Shown: positions 1 through 12,210, counted from the first letter of the stretch. The stretch: DNA of 64,000 nt from Bimuria novae-zelandiae CBS 107.79 (GCA_010015655.1 ML976685.1:435942-499941), one strand, 5' to 3'. Translations and numbers: made by a program. The notes: a model not told the origin generated them from the sequence alone.

Positions 1-1014
1 GGTGTTCATGCAGAATCGGAGCTATCGTCCGATTGGCCACTAGCAAGAAGTCCGCCTGTGGCAGATTTTGACAGTGCGGGGGATACTGTGGTTTGCCGAG
101 GCCGCGATGGCGCCAAGATCGATGTGGCTTAACGAAGTCAAAACCTGCAAAGTCTTCGTCGGAGGGAGGAACCGTTAAACCCTACAGATTCCCACGTGCT
201 GTCAATCAATATTGCCACACCACTCCCGAGCATGATTTTACCAAATTTGATTTGTCGACAACTCGGAAGATTTAGTGCAACAGCACCTTCGAGCCGGGTA
301 ATCTATCCACTTCACGTGCTAACCCAATACCCGTGGATAAATGGACGTCGATCTGGTATTCCACTATGCGATTGGGCTGCGTACTAAGACCAATTACTAA
401 CATTATGACGCCGCATCCAAAAGCACCTACGCAGCTCCCGTTTTGGGCGGTGCAATTCATCCGCGACGCGCCCAACACCCTCACCGTCGTCACTGTGAAG
501 ATTCGTAACTTCCAACGTCGCTCTGCTCGAAACTTCCACTATTCTTTTCATTTTCTTCTATCATTTCTCTCGCAAAAGCATGAGTAAGTTCGGTTCATAT
601 TTCCTAATCCGAATCTCATTCCTTCCGTCTGAACTACTTCGTCTTACCAAGTTCATGCTGATGAAGGACCACATGCTCGGTTTACTGAAGTATGCAAGAT
701 AACCCGCTTCCGGTATTCCAGTTCACCTCTGGAATCATGCGCTCGCATATCTTATCTTTGGAACTTAGGGAAAGGGCGTGGATAGCGTTTGAGACGATTC
801 ACTTGAGCAGTGACTAGGAAGATCCGGAGTGAGTAGTGTAGAGACGTTTCGCCTTTACACCAGGTAGCGAGGGGGAAATATGCAGAACTGGCTCAGGGCT
901 GAAGTTTTTAAAGCGGATATTGTAGTATGCACAAATTTGGATAGCGACGTCGACATCTAATCCCCCTCGAAATGCTTACATAGCATCATCGAAGCCCACA
1001 TGCTTTCGACCACC
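1..1014. other. No supported gene
   Basis: Base composition is normal and there are no RIP-like stops. Open frames here are short, and those I checked begin at TTG or GTG. A short ATG followed at once by a GTAAGT-like donor near 580 could be a tiny first exon, but I could not extend it convincingly. I see no RNA gene or repeat. Confidence 0.5.
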
Positions 1015-1893
1015 TCACCCCTTTACCTCAGCCACCCTCACCCCAGGTCCATGCTTTTCCGAAGGTAATATCTCCTGCAACTTCCCATCTCTATACTCTA
1101 ATGGCCGATCAACCACCCACTCCACCGCGGCAGCCGCGCTCCCCGCAATGACAACATTACTAGCCACCATCCCAGCATCCTCATGCCAACCCCCCGTATC
1201 CGCATTATAATTCTGCACAGCTTCCAGCCTCTCCTCCGCAGTCTGTATCCCCAACACCTCCTGGAGTTGCTCCACAGGCGCATTCACCGCCTCATTAAAC
1301 TCTTGGATGCCATCCACCCTGAGCAAACTCTCATGTAGCATTCCGCCGTCCGAAAACGCTGCCGTCGGGAATGCAAGCAGCAAATCGTCGTGTCCGAGCG
1401 TAATAGGGATAATTATAGCCTTCTCGATCATCACGCGGGTCAATCCGCGTGCTACATCGCGCTTACGCACGCGGAACCCTCGTCCCACCATCTGTGCCGC
1501 GAGCTGCTTCCTATCCTTCTCCGCTTTGTGCAGGATGTACACGTTTATGCCTGCGGGAAGCACCATGTGCGGTAGCATCGGGGACAGCACGCTCGCGGAG
1601 ACGAGGCCGATGGAGCCGCGGCTGAAGTGACGCGTTACATGCCGGACGTTTGCGTTGAACTTGTCGTTGTTGGACGGCTGGGTGAGCTCGGGGTGCTGTG
1701 CTTCGAGGAGGCGCTTTGCTTTGTGGTGTTTGTGGGTTTTGTAGGCGCCGATGGCGGAGGGGATGGCCATGAAGGGGGCCACGGGGGTCAGGGCGAGGGA
1801 GAAGCCGGTGGCGGTCGCGTGGAGGGCGCGTTTGCGGCGGGATGTAGTGTGGGCGGACTTGATGTCTGCGTCTGTGGTGTTGAAGTAGACCAT
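1015..1893 (-). CDS. Hypothetical protein, possibly membrane-associated (292 aa)
   Basis: An uninterrupted single-exon frame that starts at an ATG and ends at the stop at 1015. I do not recognise the family. Two long hydrophobic/proline-containing stretches (about residues 28-50 and 95-122) separated by a basic, His/Lys-rich linker look like membrane hairpins or amphipathic membrane-binding segments; the C-terminal half is soluble and acidic (around 200-240) with a small Ala-rich hydrophobic patch near 250-262. There is no obvious signal peptide. Codon use and GC content match the intact genes further right, and there is no sign of RIP although a transposon starts 730 bp upstream. It stands alone, with no neighbour to suggest a role. 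That it is a real gene is fairly likely; function is unknown. Confidence 0.72.
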   Translation of the reverse strand: MVYFNTTDADIKSAHTTSRRKRALHATATGFSLALTPVAPFMAIPSAIGAYKTHKHHKAKRLLEAQHPELTQPSNNDKFNANVRHVTRHFSRGSIGLVSASVLSPMLPHMVLPAGINVYILHKAEKDRKQLAAQMVGRGFRVRKRDVARGLTRVMIEKAIIIPITLGHDDLLLAFPTAAFSDGGMLHESLLRVDGIQEFNEAVNAPVEQLQEVLGIQTAEERLEAVQNYNADTGGWHEDAGMVASNVVIAGSAAAAVEWVVDRPLEYRDGKLQEILPSEKHGPGVRVAEVKG

Positions 1894-2621
1894 CGTTGTG
1901 GGCTTGTTCGGAAACGATGTGTTTAAATCCAGTGTTTGAAGATAGGTACGCTACGTGTTGTGTTGTGGGGCGATATGTAGTACCGTTCCAGGACGCTGCA
2001 GATTAGCAATAAGGAGATGACATACTGGGAGCTCTTCCTGATATATCAACAAACCCAAAGTCATAAAGCTGAACGACAGCTCTAGACTATAGAGCCGCAT
2101 TCTAAATTCGGATGCCTGCATGGAGGCGCACGGCTAGCCCTTCGTGTCTCAAGCTTGCATAACGAATAAGCTTCGCAAAAGCGTGCTAAAAACGTGTTGA
2201 GAGTGTTACCGAACGCCTTTCGGAACGGCATGGAGGTTTGGTGGGGTCTAAAATGGGAGGCAGTGGCGGAGCAAGTGAGCAGCCCGCGTGCCCATTTGGA
2301 CCCCGAGGTGCGTTCCAGCCCCCAAACAGGAGGCTCTGCTCCAATGTTCAAATTTGTAAGATAACATCTGGAAAAGAAGACGGACTCGTGTGTCAAAGTG
2401 GTTTCCGCCTTGCTTGAAGGATTCGCTTTCTTGAACGGGCGCACGTCTAAGAGGTCTCAGTAGCCCAATAATTTTGCTTTCGCGGCTGGATAAGAACCAA
2501 AAGAAGGAAGCTACCAGTGCAGCTCGATAGTCAAGTCGGAAACGGAAAGCATATTGCGAGGCGGGCGGTAGCTCAGTAGAGAATACGGGAACGTGGCCGT
2601 GTCGCTGTTTCATGCAAGGGA
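1894..2621. other. Upstream region of the 292-aa gene, no gene supported
   Basis: GC-normal DNA between the minus-strand gene and the first transposon. Two overlapping minus-strand frames (2082-2444 and 2248-2613) exist but have no recognisable domain and no splice logic joining them, so I do not call them. The promoter of the 292-aa gene must lie here. No hairpin or repeat stands out. Confidence 0.45.
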
Positions 2622-2623
2622 TA

Positions 2624-2667
2624 CTGTGCCCGTGCGCGCAGCGACCCGAATCGCGCAGCGACCCACC
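2624..2667 (+). repeat. Left 44-bp TIR of pogo-like element A
   Basis: Perfect inverted match to 4719-4762. It begins CTGTGCCCGTGCGCGC and contains the GCGCAGCGACCC motif twice, separated by a short AT-containing spacer. Confidence 0.95.
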
Positions 2668-2721
2668 AACACCAAACCTGCAGACAAGTAACCAACTTCA
2701 ACGCGTTATAACTCCACCACC

Positions 2722-4608
2722 ATGGCACCAATTGACGATGCGATTGCAGCATATAATGCGCAAGAACCAGGGGAAAAACTTTCGTATGGACAATTCGCGA
2801 AAATGTTTAGTGTAAGCGTAACCACGCTACGCCGCAGACAGCAGGGCAGTCAGCAGTCCAGGACCACCAAAGATCTCAACCAACGCGCTCTCAGCCCACA
2901 ACAAGAGCAGGCCCTCCTACAGCATATTGACAAGCTTACAGAGCGCAGGCTGCCTCCCATAAGAGAGATAATGCGCAATTTTGCCTTAGTTATTGCCCAC
3001 CAAGAAATCTTAGAGTCCTGGGTGTCACGCTTCCTCTACTAAAACAACGACCGTATCGTCTTAAAATAGAGCAAGGCAATAGACGCTGTTCGCCACCACG
3101 CTGACTCTTACCTTAAATACAGGCTCTATTTTGATCTCCTTCACGAGAAGATGGCCTAGTACAACATTTAGGCATGTAACATATACAATATGGATGAGAA
3201 GGGCTTCCTCATAGGCATCTTAGGACGCTCTAAACGCATCTTTAACCGTGAGATATAGGAGAGAAAAGAGGTGACAGTAGCTCTCTAGGATGGAGAGAGA
3301 GAATTTGTCACTTGCTTGGCAATAATTTGTGCTGATGGGAGTGCTCTACCACCTGGCCTCATCTTTGCAGCTTTGGGTGGTTTGAGAGACACCTGGGTTG
3401 CCGGTATAGAGGTTGGAAAACACGACATTTTCTGCTCTACCTCTCCCACAGGATGGAGCAATAATGAGATAGGCCTGTCCTGGCTTAAACAGGTGTTTCA
3501 ACGGACTATAAAAGAGAAGGCACTTAGAGATTACCGTCTCCTTATCGTAGATAGCTATAGCAGTCACCTTATAATAGATTTTATTAATTATTGCGAATCC
3601 CACCGCATTATCCTGGCTATATTACTACCTCACTCTACCTATACGCTTTAACTACTTAATGTGGTGATGTTTAAGTCTCTCTTATTAGCCTACTTTAAGG
3701 CGCTTAGTGACCATCTCTAAACCACCTAAGGGCTAATTCCTATTAATAAAAGTGACTTTTTTCCGCTTTTCTAGCAGGCCTAGGTCTCCTCCTTTAAAGA
3801 AGACATAATTTTGAAGGCCTAGGAGGCTATAGGTATATAGCCTTAGGAATTAGAGCGTGTACTTAAACGCTTTAACTATAACTCTTATAATAAGAGTAAG
3901 GCCTTAGAGGACTCTCTAGTAGCTATTAAGGGTAACTTCTAGCAAGTGCAGCGTCTCTTACGCTCTGTAGTAAAAGACCTAGCTTCGAATAAGGCCAGAT
4001 CTCTCTCTCTTACCATCCACAAACTCCAAGCAGACAAGGATATAGCTAAGTACAAAAGCGAGCAACTTTAAAACGCTTTTTAGCTCTAAGCAAGGCACAA
4101 GAAGTAAAGTAAGCCTCTTAACCTATAATAATAATAAAATTACTATAGTAGAGCAGTCCTTTAGTCTCCTCGCAAGATTAGAGAGGCAAACACACGTTTA
4201 GCTATTAAAGAGAGAGACAAAGAGCAAGAGAAAGTTGTAATTACTTAGCGCAAGGTTAATAAAGCTAGTAACAAGCTTGCTAAAGAGAAAGAGGCTAAAA
4301 GGAAGCGTGTTAAGAGAGAGGAGTCTAAAAAAAGGAAGGAGAATAAGAGGGCTATAAAGGCTAAGAATGCCAGGCTTGCAAAAGAGCAAAAACAACGAAA
4401 TAAAGAGACTGCAACCTCCTAAAAACTATTATAATAGGTAAATAAGCCTAAGCGAAAAGCCTCACACAAAGCTCTATTAAATTTAGTAAAAAAGCGTCGT
4501 GTTGTGGCCTCTAGTAGTGGTAAGGGCCCGGCATCCTTAGCACCTAAACCACCACCAAAACTAGCCAAAAGTAGCCGCCCAATCAAGCTTCTAGAAAAAT
4601 ATAGATAG
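2722..4608 (+). pseudogene. Pogo-like transposase A (RIP-inactivated)
   Basis: One reading frame runs from ATG 2722 to a stop at 4606-4608 (629 codons) with only in-frame TAG/TAA codons and no frameshift, so all damage is substitutional. The N-terminus is a Psq/CENP-B-like helix-turn-helix (about residues 1-45). The DDE_1 integrase core follows: NMDEKGF carries the first Asp (near 3191); the second catalytic block reads LIVDSYSSH where families of this type usually have DGHxSH; in the third block (about 3655) the Asp appears changed to Asn (LLNV). The C-terminus is a long Lys/Arg/Glu coiled coil and basic tail. Stops correspond to lost Gln or Trp codons. The assignment to pogo/Fot1-type transposases is secure; activity is lost. 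Confidence 0.9.
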
Positions 4609-4718
4609 TATAAATTAATCGCATTGTCCTATATACTACTACACCTCAAGATCTCGTGATAATAGCTATTGTATGTGGCTCTACAGCCTCATTTTTGCTG
4701 GTAGGCCAATGTTGGTTA

Positions 4719-4762
4719 GGTGGGTCGCTGCGCGATTCGGGTCGCTGCGCGCACGGGCACAG
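4719..4762 (-). repeat. Right 44-bp TIR of pogo-like element A
   Basis: Exact reverse complement of 2624-2667, followed by TA at 4763-4764. Only the bases AGCCCT separate this TA from the TA that starts the next element. Confidence 0.95.
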
Positions 4763-4772
4763 TAAGCCCTTA

Positions 4773-4813
4773 CCGTGTTTTATCAGATGACGCACAGCCA
4801 TCACTTGGCGCAC
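4773..4813 (+). repeat. Left 41-bp TIR of pogo-like element B
   Basis: Begins CCGTGTTTTATCAGATGACG and pairs with 12170-12210 with two mismatches in 41 positions, both in a four-base block in the middle. Confidence 0.92.
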
Positions 4814-4862
4814 GCTCACCGCCAAATTTTCGACTTCTTCACCCTCTCATAACTACACCAAT

Positions 4863-6535
4863 ATGGACCCAATTGAGGCTGCGTTAGAGTCGCTGAAATC
4901 GCTAAATCCTGGAGAAACACCTAATTACACTATAGTTACGAAAAAGTATAGTTATAATCAAACAACGCTATCAAAGCGCCACCGCAGGGTTCAAGGCACC
5001 TATACTTAGCAAATTAATAATATACGCCTCCTTAACACCACGCAAGAGAAAGCTCTTATAACTTATATTAATAACTTTTACTAACGAGGTCTACCACCTA
5101 TAAGATAAATAATATAGAATTTTGCCTTAGAAATAGCTAGAAGAACTACTAAAAAATACTAGGTTAACCGCTTTATCGCTCGATATTATATTAACCTTAT
5201 ATTACATTAGAGCTCTAGTATGGACGCGTTACGGCACAAAGCTAATTTAGCATTTAAATATAGCCTCTACTTTAAGCTTTTAGCGTAGAAGATCGAATAG
5301 TATAACGTAGAACTATAACATATATATAATATAGACGAAAAAGGCTTCTTAATTAAGGTACTATTAAAGATAAAGCGCATCTTCTCCCGCCGAAGATATA
5401 AGGATAGCGGAGTAAAGCAAGTTATACAAGATAGTAATAGAGAGTAAATAATAATAATTATATATATTTACGCTAACGGCAGTGCTCTTACGCTAACCTT
5501 AATTTACTAGGCTATTTTTAGTAATATACAGGATTTATAGCTTTAAGATTTTAACCTATAAGAGTATAACTGTTTCTTTACTTCCTTAGCTAGTAGATAG
5601 ACAAACAACAAGATTGGCATATAATAGCTAAAATAAGTATTTAATCGTAAGATAAAGGCAAAGGCGCGTCGCTCCTAGCGTTTCTTTATCCTTAATAGCC
5701 ACGGCTCCTATATAACAATAGAATTTATTAAGTATTATAATAAGAATTAAATTCTCCTAGCCATCTTTCCTCCTTACGCTACCTATACTCTTTAGCTACT
5801 TAACGTTTGCCTTTTTAAGCCTCTCTTTAGCGCATACTCCACCGAGCTCTTAGACTTTATATATAGCTATTAAGGCCTTACCTTTATTATAAAGCGCGAC
5901 TTCTTCTATATATTTTATCGCGCCTAGAATACAGCGTTTAAATATAAGATAATTATTAAGTCCTTTAAGGTTACTGGCCTCTTACTATTAAACACAAAGG
6001 TAGTGTTACAAAAGTTTTAAAAGGCGAAAGTAGAGAGGCTATCGTCCTCTAAAAGTAGCTCGTTAGTACTTAGCGCTTTAGATTAGAGAAAGATAGAGCG
6101 CTTACTACATAAAGTTATTAAAAATACTTATTTTAAACACTCGTAGTAGCTCTCTTAGATAATCTATTATATAGCCGTGTAAAAGTAGCTTCTCTAGCAC
6201 GAAAATGACTGCCTTAAAGAAGCTCTTATTAATAAGAGAAAGTGGCAATAGCGTAGCAAGCCTTTGCTACTTAAAGCACTATTAGAGTATAATGGAGGCG
6301 CTGTTCTCTGGTCGCCCGCCAAAGTCTAAGACGCCTGAGATAGGCAGGCGCAGAAGGATGCCAACGAGTAGTTGCAACAACAACAGAAGGAGGAGAAACT
6401 TGCTCTACAAAAGCAGTAGAAAGAATAGAAATAAGCTATGCTTAAGGAGAGGAAGCGTATAAGGCTTGCCGCTAAAGAAATCCGCCTCTAGGAGCAGCGT
6501 AGCAAGGCTGCTGCGCGTAAAGAAGCACGTATTGC
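4863..6535 (+). pseudogene. Pogo-like transposase B, 5' part (RIP-damaged)
   Basis: The frame opens at ATG 4863 with an N-terminal Psq-like helix-turn-helix resembling that of element A in spacing, followed by a DDE_1 core: first Asp in NIDEKGF (about 5330), a second block reading ILNSHGSY where Asp has become Asn, and a third reading LLNVC, again Asp to Asn. The tail is a Gln/Lys/Glu coiled coil. The frame is interrupted at 6535 by the copia insertion and resumes in register after the second target-duplication copy, at 11838, ending at 12109-12111. Many TAG/TAA codons are present; I saw no frameshift in the parts followed. Confidence 0.85.
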
Positions 6536-6743
6536 TGTCCGATTACATGGTCCCTTGCATTCTGCAAGGTGGCTGGCGCACCTGTACCCTTGCATGAGAT
6601 ACATTCCTCCCTTGCATGAGATACATTCCACAACAAAGCAAGGGATGTCTTTATGGTTATATAGATGCTACCTCCCACAGCAGGAGAACAACGATTAATT
6701 AATTATCCTTCTTCATCTCATAAAACTACCCTCTAATCTGACA
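6536..6743 (+). repeat. 5' LTR of the copia element
   Basis: 208 bp. Contains a tandem pair of a 22-bp unit (CCCTTGCATGAGATACATTC core) in the likely U3. It differs from the 3' LTR at 6696, 6700, 6704 and 6734, each a CpA to TpA change. Confidence 0.95.
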
Positions 6744-6793
6744 ATTAAGAGTCTCACTGCCTCAACTAATACTACCTTATCAAGCCAATCGCA

Positions 6794-9700
6794 ATGGCCC
6801 TATCGACTCTTAGAGATCCTACAGTGATCCTGACTGACTACACGAATTACACGCCATGGCTTAAACAGCTTAAAACAAGATGCCAATTCCTGAAGGTCTG
6901 GAGTATTATCGACCCAGCGCTGACAGATGAACCAAAGCAGAAACCCGCGATGCCAGTGCCTCCGCTGATAAGTAACTACCAACCGAGCGCCGCCTACATG
7001 ACTGCGAACCCAAATAACGTGCCAACATTGCCATCCTATCTATCAACGGCAGGCGCGAAAGCATACAGAGATGATAGCGACTATCATAAAGAACGGCTCG
7101 AGATCTACAAGATCATGGATCGAGCCTATCAGGAAGAAAAGGCAGACCTCGATAAGGTAGTCACCTTTCTCTAATCAACGATCTCCGCGCATCTGCAGAA
7201 CAACTGCTGCATTCCTAGAGAAACGATAAAGCAATGGATTAATAACCTCACAATCACAGTTAGGGTTGACCATCAAGACGAACATCGACGAGCAAGGGCA
7301 AGATACCAAGAAGCTCTCAAACCAATGAGAATAGCTAGATCATGGGCTACATGGCTATCTGAGTACGATTACGCAGCCACAAAAGCAGAGACCAATCGCG
7401 TTGTAGAACTTTAAAGGCTAGACTTAGTCAAAGAAGACTTCATGAAGGCAGTTGTCTATGTCGCACCTATGTGGGTAATGACCTTCTAGCAATATGGAAG
7501 CAAGGATGCAGCTGTCTCACGGAAGCACACAATGAAACTCTTTCGAGACTACATAATCCTGCAGCACCCGATTAAGGGCAAACAAAAGGGCGCTTTTGCT
7601 GCTACAGGTTTATCTCTCGCTGATGGTGAATCCGTTTAGGCTATAGACAGGGACGCCTCTCTTGTGGATGAAGTAGTATTATCTAAAAGTTAGGGAAGAC
7701 CTTAGAATTATAAATAACAAAACGATGGTTAACGTACTAAATCTAAGCGGTCGCCTTAGAGCCTTAAGCTAATAGCAGTTAGTGGTAATTATTGCCCTGC
7801 TTGTGACCTACGCTATAGTCTTTAAGACTGTTTCTATGCCTTTCTAGATAAGTAGCTAGACTGGTTTAGAGCGAACCCTCTTATGGTAAAGCTAGTTAAG
7901 CTTAGGCTAGAACATGATACCGACTTCTAAGAGAAGTTGAGAATGGTGAAAAGACTAAGGTCTTAAACACCTAGAATTAAATCATCGCATACTCCCACTC
8001 CAACTCGAATTACTGAGGCTAATGATGAGTGACTAGATGGACGCAAGATTACTGAAATCCTAGCGAGCTTTAACGCCGCCTCTATCCACACCGACCTAAA
8101 TACGTACCTACTGCGATGCTTAGCCATACTCGATTTAGGCATAACCTGTCATATCTTTAACGACATCGATCGCTTTGTCTCATACTGGCTACCGGCGCCA
8201 GGAGACTTCATATGGGCAGGGAATACATAAATATGGATTAAAGGATACGGGAGCGTCTATCTTAACGTACAAAGTGCAAGTGGCAATTAAATAATATAGC
8301 TAGATAATGTCGCCTATTGCCCTAATCTGCTCTGCAATCTTGTATCGTTCCGATTACTCCGGAGGCAAGGCCTTTAGTGGGACACAAGGGCAGACCCAAC
8401 GACTCTAAGGAGAAGAGATAATACTGTACTAGCAGAACTTTAAGAGTTGCATGGACAGTGGGTGTTAGAACATAAGACAAGGCCCGCAGGCACTCCTACT
8501 GAAGCTGCATATGCCACCCACAAGACTAACACACGCACCAAATGAAGACCGCAAAAGGCAGACGCATTAACCTGGCACCGACGATTAGGCTATCCAGGCC
8601 CTTAGGCTCTCGAACACCTCGTATAGCAATCTAAGGGGGTAAGGATTAAAGGCCTCCCTACTGTTAAGTGTGACGCTTGCGGCAAAGTAAAACTGAAACG
8701 GCAAATACGCTGGCAAGCTAGGGAGCTAACTGAAGGCCCTGGCGAGCGAGTTGCAATTAATTTTCACGACTACGAAGTAGAAAGCTTAACAAGAGAGAAG
8801 AGCTAAATGCTAATTACTAATTAATTCTCTAGCTTCGCATGGGACTTTTACTTTAAGGACAATCGCCTAGCACGATCTATTATTAAGCAACTTAGCACTT
8901 TTGTACTATTTATAAAAGTATAATACAATGCTACGGTAAAAGTAATTGAATCCAACAACGAGATCTTCTCTATTAAGGCAGACGTTAAGAAGTAGTGCTT
9001 AGCGCAAGGGATTAAGATTAAGCCCTTAGCACCCGATACTTAAGCATAAAATAGAGGGGCTAAGTGCTTAGGGGGTGTAATTAAGGAGAAAGCGCGTGTA
9101 ATGCGACTTAACTCTAACCTACCTTGGCAGATGTGGCCTGAGATTACCCGAGCCGCAGTCTACCTCTATAATCGAACCCCGAACTACGCTAATTAATGGC
9201 GATTACTATACAAAGTGTTCTTTACGACGGTAGCTTTTTAGAACGGCGTTGTCACCCAACCAAAGAAGCCAAATTAAACTTACTTAAAAGCCTATGGCTG
9301 CAAAGCCTTCGCCATGACTAATGACACCAAACGTGGCAAGAGCAAGCTCCAGCGGCTGGACCCTAAAGCTTGGATAGGCTATCTAGTTAGCTACAGATCA
9401 ACTAATATCTGGAGGATATGGATCCCCTCCCTAGTAAAGACAATTAGTACTCGCGACGTGATTTTCGACGAGGATACTGTGTTCTCAGGCCAAACTAAAG
9501 ACCTGATGGACAACCTTATGCACAGCATATTAGAAGAAATAGTAGCCTAGGTGCGATTAGTAGAGTTACCTCCCTTACCTTAATAAGAGCAAGCCACCAA
9601 GTCCTTCTTTAAGGATAAAATAATTAGTAAAGCGTTAGAGGAAGAGGTTAAAGGAGCTCCTAAGTATAGGTAAGGCAGGAAAGTTAGGTACGAATATCTA

Positions 9701-11557
9701 ACGCCTCCCTTAACGCCGCTACTAGTGACACTCCTTGCACAACTAATGGCAGGAGGCGATTAAGCTAAACTATCCCTAATAGTGTAGACTAGGCAACGAC
9801 AGACGAGCCCTTGGGCCGCCGCCTTTATGGCAGGTATAGAAGCAGGACCCCGTGGTCTTATTAATAGAAAGACGCTTGATAAGGCACAGCTAAAGCGTAT
9901 AATCGTTGCTGGTAAGAAACCTTACTAAAGCTTACTACTAGAACCACCTACCTGCAAAGATAAACTCGAGGATTATCTACTGCATTACTTGTGGAAAGAA
10001 GCCGAGAAATCCTATCTCTAGAGTCACCGTGAGATAAAGTCCTGGAGTGAGGTAGCCACCTCCCTAGTGAAACCAGTAGGACATCAGATCCTTAATTGCA
10101 TATGGGTATATACCTATAAGTTTAATAAACACTATCGGCTACAGAAGTGCAAGGCACGACTAGTTGTAAGAGGTAACTAATAAAGATATCTCACATCGCA
10201 AGAAACCTACGCTGTAACGCTTGCAGGACGATTCTTCCGCATGCTTATAGTAATTGCAGCTCGATTTAACCTAGAGCTTATTTAACACGACGTTACCAAC
10301 GCTTTCGTTCACGCAAAACTGGACAGAGAAATCTACATGAGAATGCCCCGCGGCTACTCTCGAGCAGGCACAGTCCTCTAACTACATAAAGCCCTCTACG
10401 GACTGCGCATATCTCCACTACTTTGGCAGAGAGAGTTCACATTAACGCTCCGCGATATTAGCTTTGAAACAGTGCCCCACGAGCCATGCTGTCTTATCAA
10501 GGATAGCATTATTATCTTTTTCTATGTAGATGACCTTATTATTGCTTATGACAAGTTACAGAAGCAAGCTGCTGAAACTGCTCTAGCAGCAATAAGAACT
10601 AAATTTACACTCACTGGTGGCAATGACCTACAGTGGTTTCTGGGAGTCGAAGTCATTAGGGATCGACCAAATCGAAATCTCTGGCTATCCCAAGCTTCAT
10701 ATATCGACAAAATATCACGCCTCGTTGATCACCATGAGATTCGCCACGATACCCCGATGGCAGTAGTCGAACTGCTCCCACGCTTAGGGCTCGCTAGCAA
10801 GACTGAAGTCAATCGATATTAGCGAAAGATAGGTTTAATCCTCTACGCTGCGGTGACCACGCGACTAGATATTGCCTTCGCAAGTTCTTAACTATTACGA
10901 TTCTTGTCGAACCCGAGCAAAGATTACTAAGTGGCTGCCAATTGAGTTCTCCTCTACCTTGCTAATACCAGATTACTAGGTCTTTAGTTCAGGGGTGCAG
11001 ATACTTTGGAAGTGGCAAGCGATGTATCCTTTGCTGATAATACGCTCGACCGCAAGAGCTCGCAAGGATATATTATTAAGCTATTTGGTGGTCTGATTGC
11101 CTGGAAAGCAAACAAGCAAGATACAGTCACTATATTAACCACAGAGGCCGAATTACTAGCTCTCTCGCAGGTTGCTAAGGAGGCTCTATTTACATCCCGA
11201 TTGCTAAAGGAGCTAAAGATTAACCTTAGCGATTCCCTTATTACTATTAATTGTGATAATTAGCAAATAATCCGACTTGTTACTGAAGAGATCACTAAGC
11301 TGCAGACGAAGCTCCGTTATGTGGATATCTATAATTACTGGCTGAGACAAGAAGTCGCACTAGGGACGATTAAGGTAGACTATTAACGCTCGGAAGACAT
11401 GGTTGCAGATGGACTCACAAAGGCCCTGCCAGCCAACAAATGGAGCAAGTTTCTAGATAAACTAGGACTTGCAGAGATCAAGGACAAGATCACCAACAAA
11501 GAAATCGACCTGCTTGAGCTAGAGCAAAGAATGGAGGCTTTTGAAACTGAACCATAA
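6794..11557 (+). pseudogene. Copia Gag-Pol polyprotein (RIP-inactivated)
   Basis: A single frame of 1588 codons from ATG 6794 to TAA 11555-11557, damaged by in-frame TAA/TAG. The intact stretches at 6794, 9314, 10472 and 11006 are all in this same register, so I see no net indel. Order: gag-like N-terminus; a pre-integrase block ending WHRRLGYPGP near 8572; integrase core; reverse transcriptase with a still intact YVDD at 10523-10534 and the copia-typical VTNAF and LHKALYGL blocks upstream; RNase H with the copia signature SSQGYIIKL and TTEAELLALSQ at about 11060-11170. This is the Ty1/copia order. The element cannot make a full polyprotein. Confidence 0.93.
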
Positions 11558-11624
11558 AAGATAAGTCTGTCTACTTATTGACAGATAGTCTCCAGCTTGA
11601 GCATAAGCCCAAGCTGAGGGGGTG

Positions 11625-11832
11625 TGTCCGATTACATGGTCCCTTGCATTCTGCAAGGTGGCTGGCGCACCTGTACCCTTGCATGAGATACATTCCTCCC
11701 TTGCATGAGATACATTCCACAACAAAGCAAGGGATGTCTTTATGGTTATATAGATGCTACCTCCCACAGCAGGAGAACAACGATCAATCAATCATCCTTC
11801 TTCATCTCATAAAACTACCCTCCAATCTGACA
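11625..11832 (+). repeat. 3' LTR of the copia element
   Basis: 208 bp, 204 of 208 identical to the 5' LTR. It retains C at all four positions where the 5' LTR has T, so it is the less mutated copy. Confidence 0.95.
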
Positions 11833-11837
11833 ATTGC

Positions 11838-12111
11838 ACGCGAGGCCAAAAAATAACTCTAAAAAGATATATAATTATCCTAAAGGGGTACGAGACGTTA
11901 GCTAATTACTTCTACTACTCTATCTTATCTATATAAAGCGCCTAATATTACTAAGGTCGATTTCTCTTCTATTATTAATAAGGAGCCTACACCCGGCCCT
12001 AGCACGCGCACAAGAAATATACGCCTCCCATAAAGGTTTCGCATGTAAATTATTATAAGCAATTAATTGTTCAAGCTCTATAGACCTCTCCACTAGAAAA
12101 TCTCGCGATAA
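11838..12111 (+). pseudogene. Pogo-like transposase B, 3' end
   Basis: Continuation of the frame interrupted at 6535. When the copia element and one ATTGC are removed the reading frame runs straight through (Ala-Arg-Ile-Ala-Arg-Glu-Ala-Lys-Lys), followed by RIP stops and the final stop at 12109-12111. Confidence 0.8.
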
Positions 12112-12169
12112 TAGCTCTTATATAGAGCTCTACAGCCTCAAAAGCAGTGGGTGTGGGCATCCGGAAATC

Positions 12170-12210
12170 GTGCGCCAAGTGATGCCCGTGCGTCATCTGA
12201 TAAAACACGG
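12170..12210 (-). repeat. Right 41-bp TIR of pogo-like element B
   Basis: Inverted partner of 4773-4813, ending AAAACACGG before the TA at 12211-12212. The next 260 bp to the MFS stop codon is ordinary 3' flank. Confidence 0.92.

Larger units (their letters stand above)
2622..4764 (+). mobile_element. Pogo-like DNA transposon A, complete, RIP-damaged
   Basis: The element proper is 2624-4762 (2139 bp), bounded by a perfect 44-bp terminal inverted repeat and flanked by TA at 2622-2623 and 4763-4764, the target duplication of the Tc1/mariner/pogo superfamily. Each terminal repeat contains two direct copies of GCGCAGCGACCC, which look like paired transposase binding sites. The single internal frame is a pogo-type transposase broken by RIP stops. 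The repeats themselves are untouched by RIP, so the ends could in principle still be mobilised in trans; that is inference. Confidence 0.93.
6531..11837 (+). mobile_element. Ty1/copia retrotransposon, complete, nested in pogo-like element B
   Basis: Complete element 6536-11832 (5297 bp) with 208-bp LTRs that start TGTCC and end GACA, flanked by the 5-bp target duplication ATTGC (6531-6535 and 11833-11837). A polypurine tract (GCTGAGGGGGTG) abuts the 3' LTR. The LTRs differ at four positions only, all C-to-T at CpA in the 5' copy. Domain order integrase, reverse transcriptase, RNase H identifies copia rather than gypsy. Insertion is therefore later than insertion of element B and recent relative to RIP. 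Confidence 0.95.

Noticed and set aside
93..587. Short overlapping frames near the left edge
   Set aside because: They start at TTG or GTG or are under 90 codons, have no domain and overlap each other on both strands.
2082..2613. Two minus-strand frames of about 120 codons beside the 292-aa gene
   Set aside because: Low-complexity composition, no domain, mutual overlap and no splice relationship.
6472..6678. Minus-strand frame over the copia LTR (repeated at 11519-11791)
   Set aside because: It is the reverse of the LTR and appears at both LTRs; no coding meaning.
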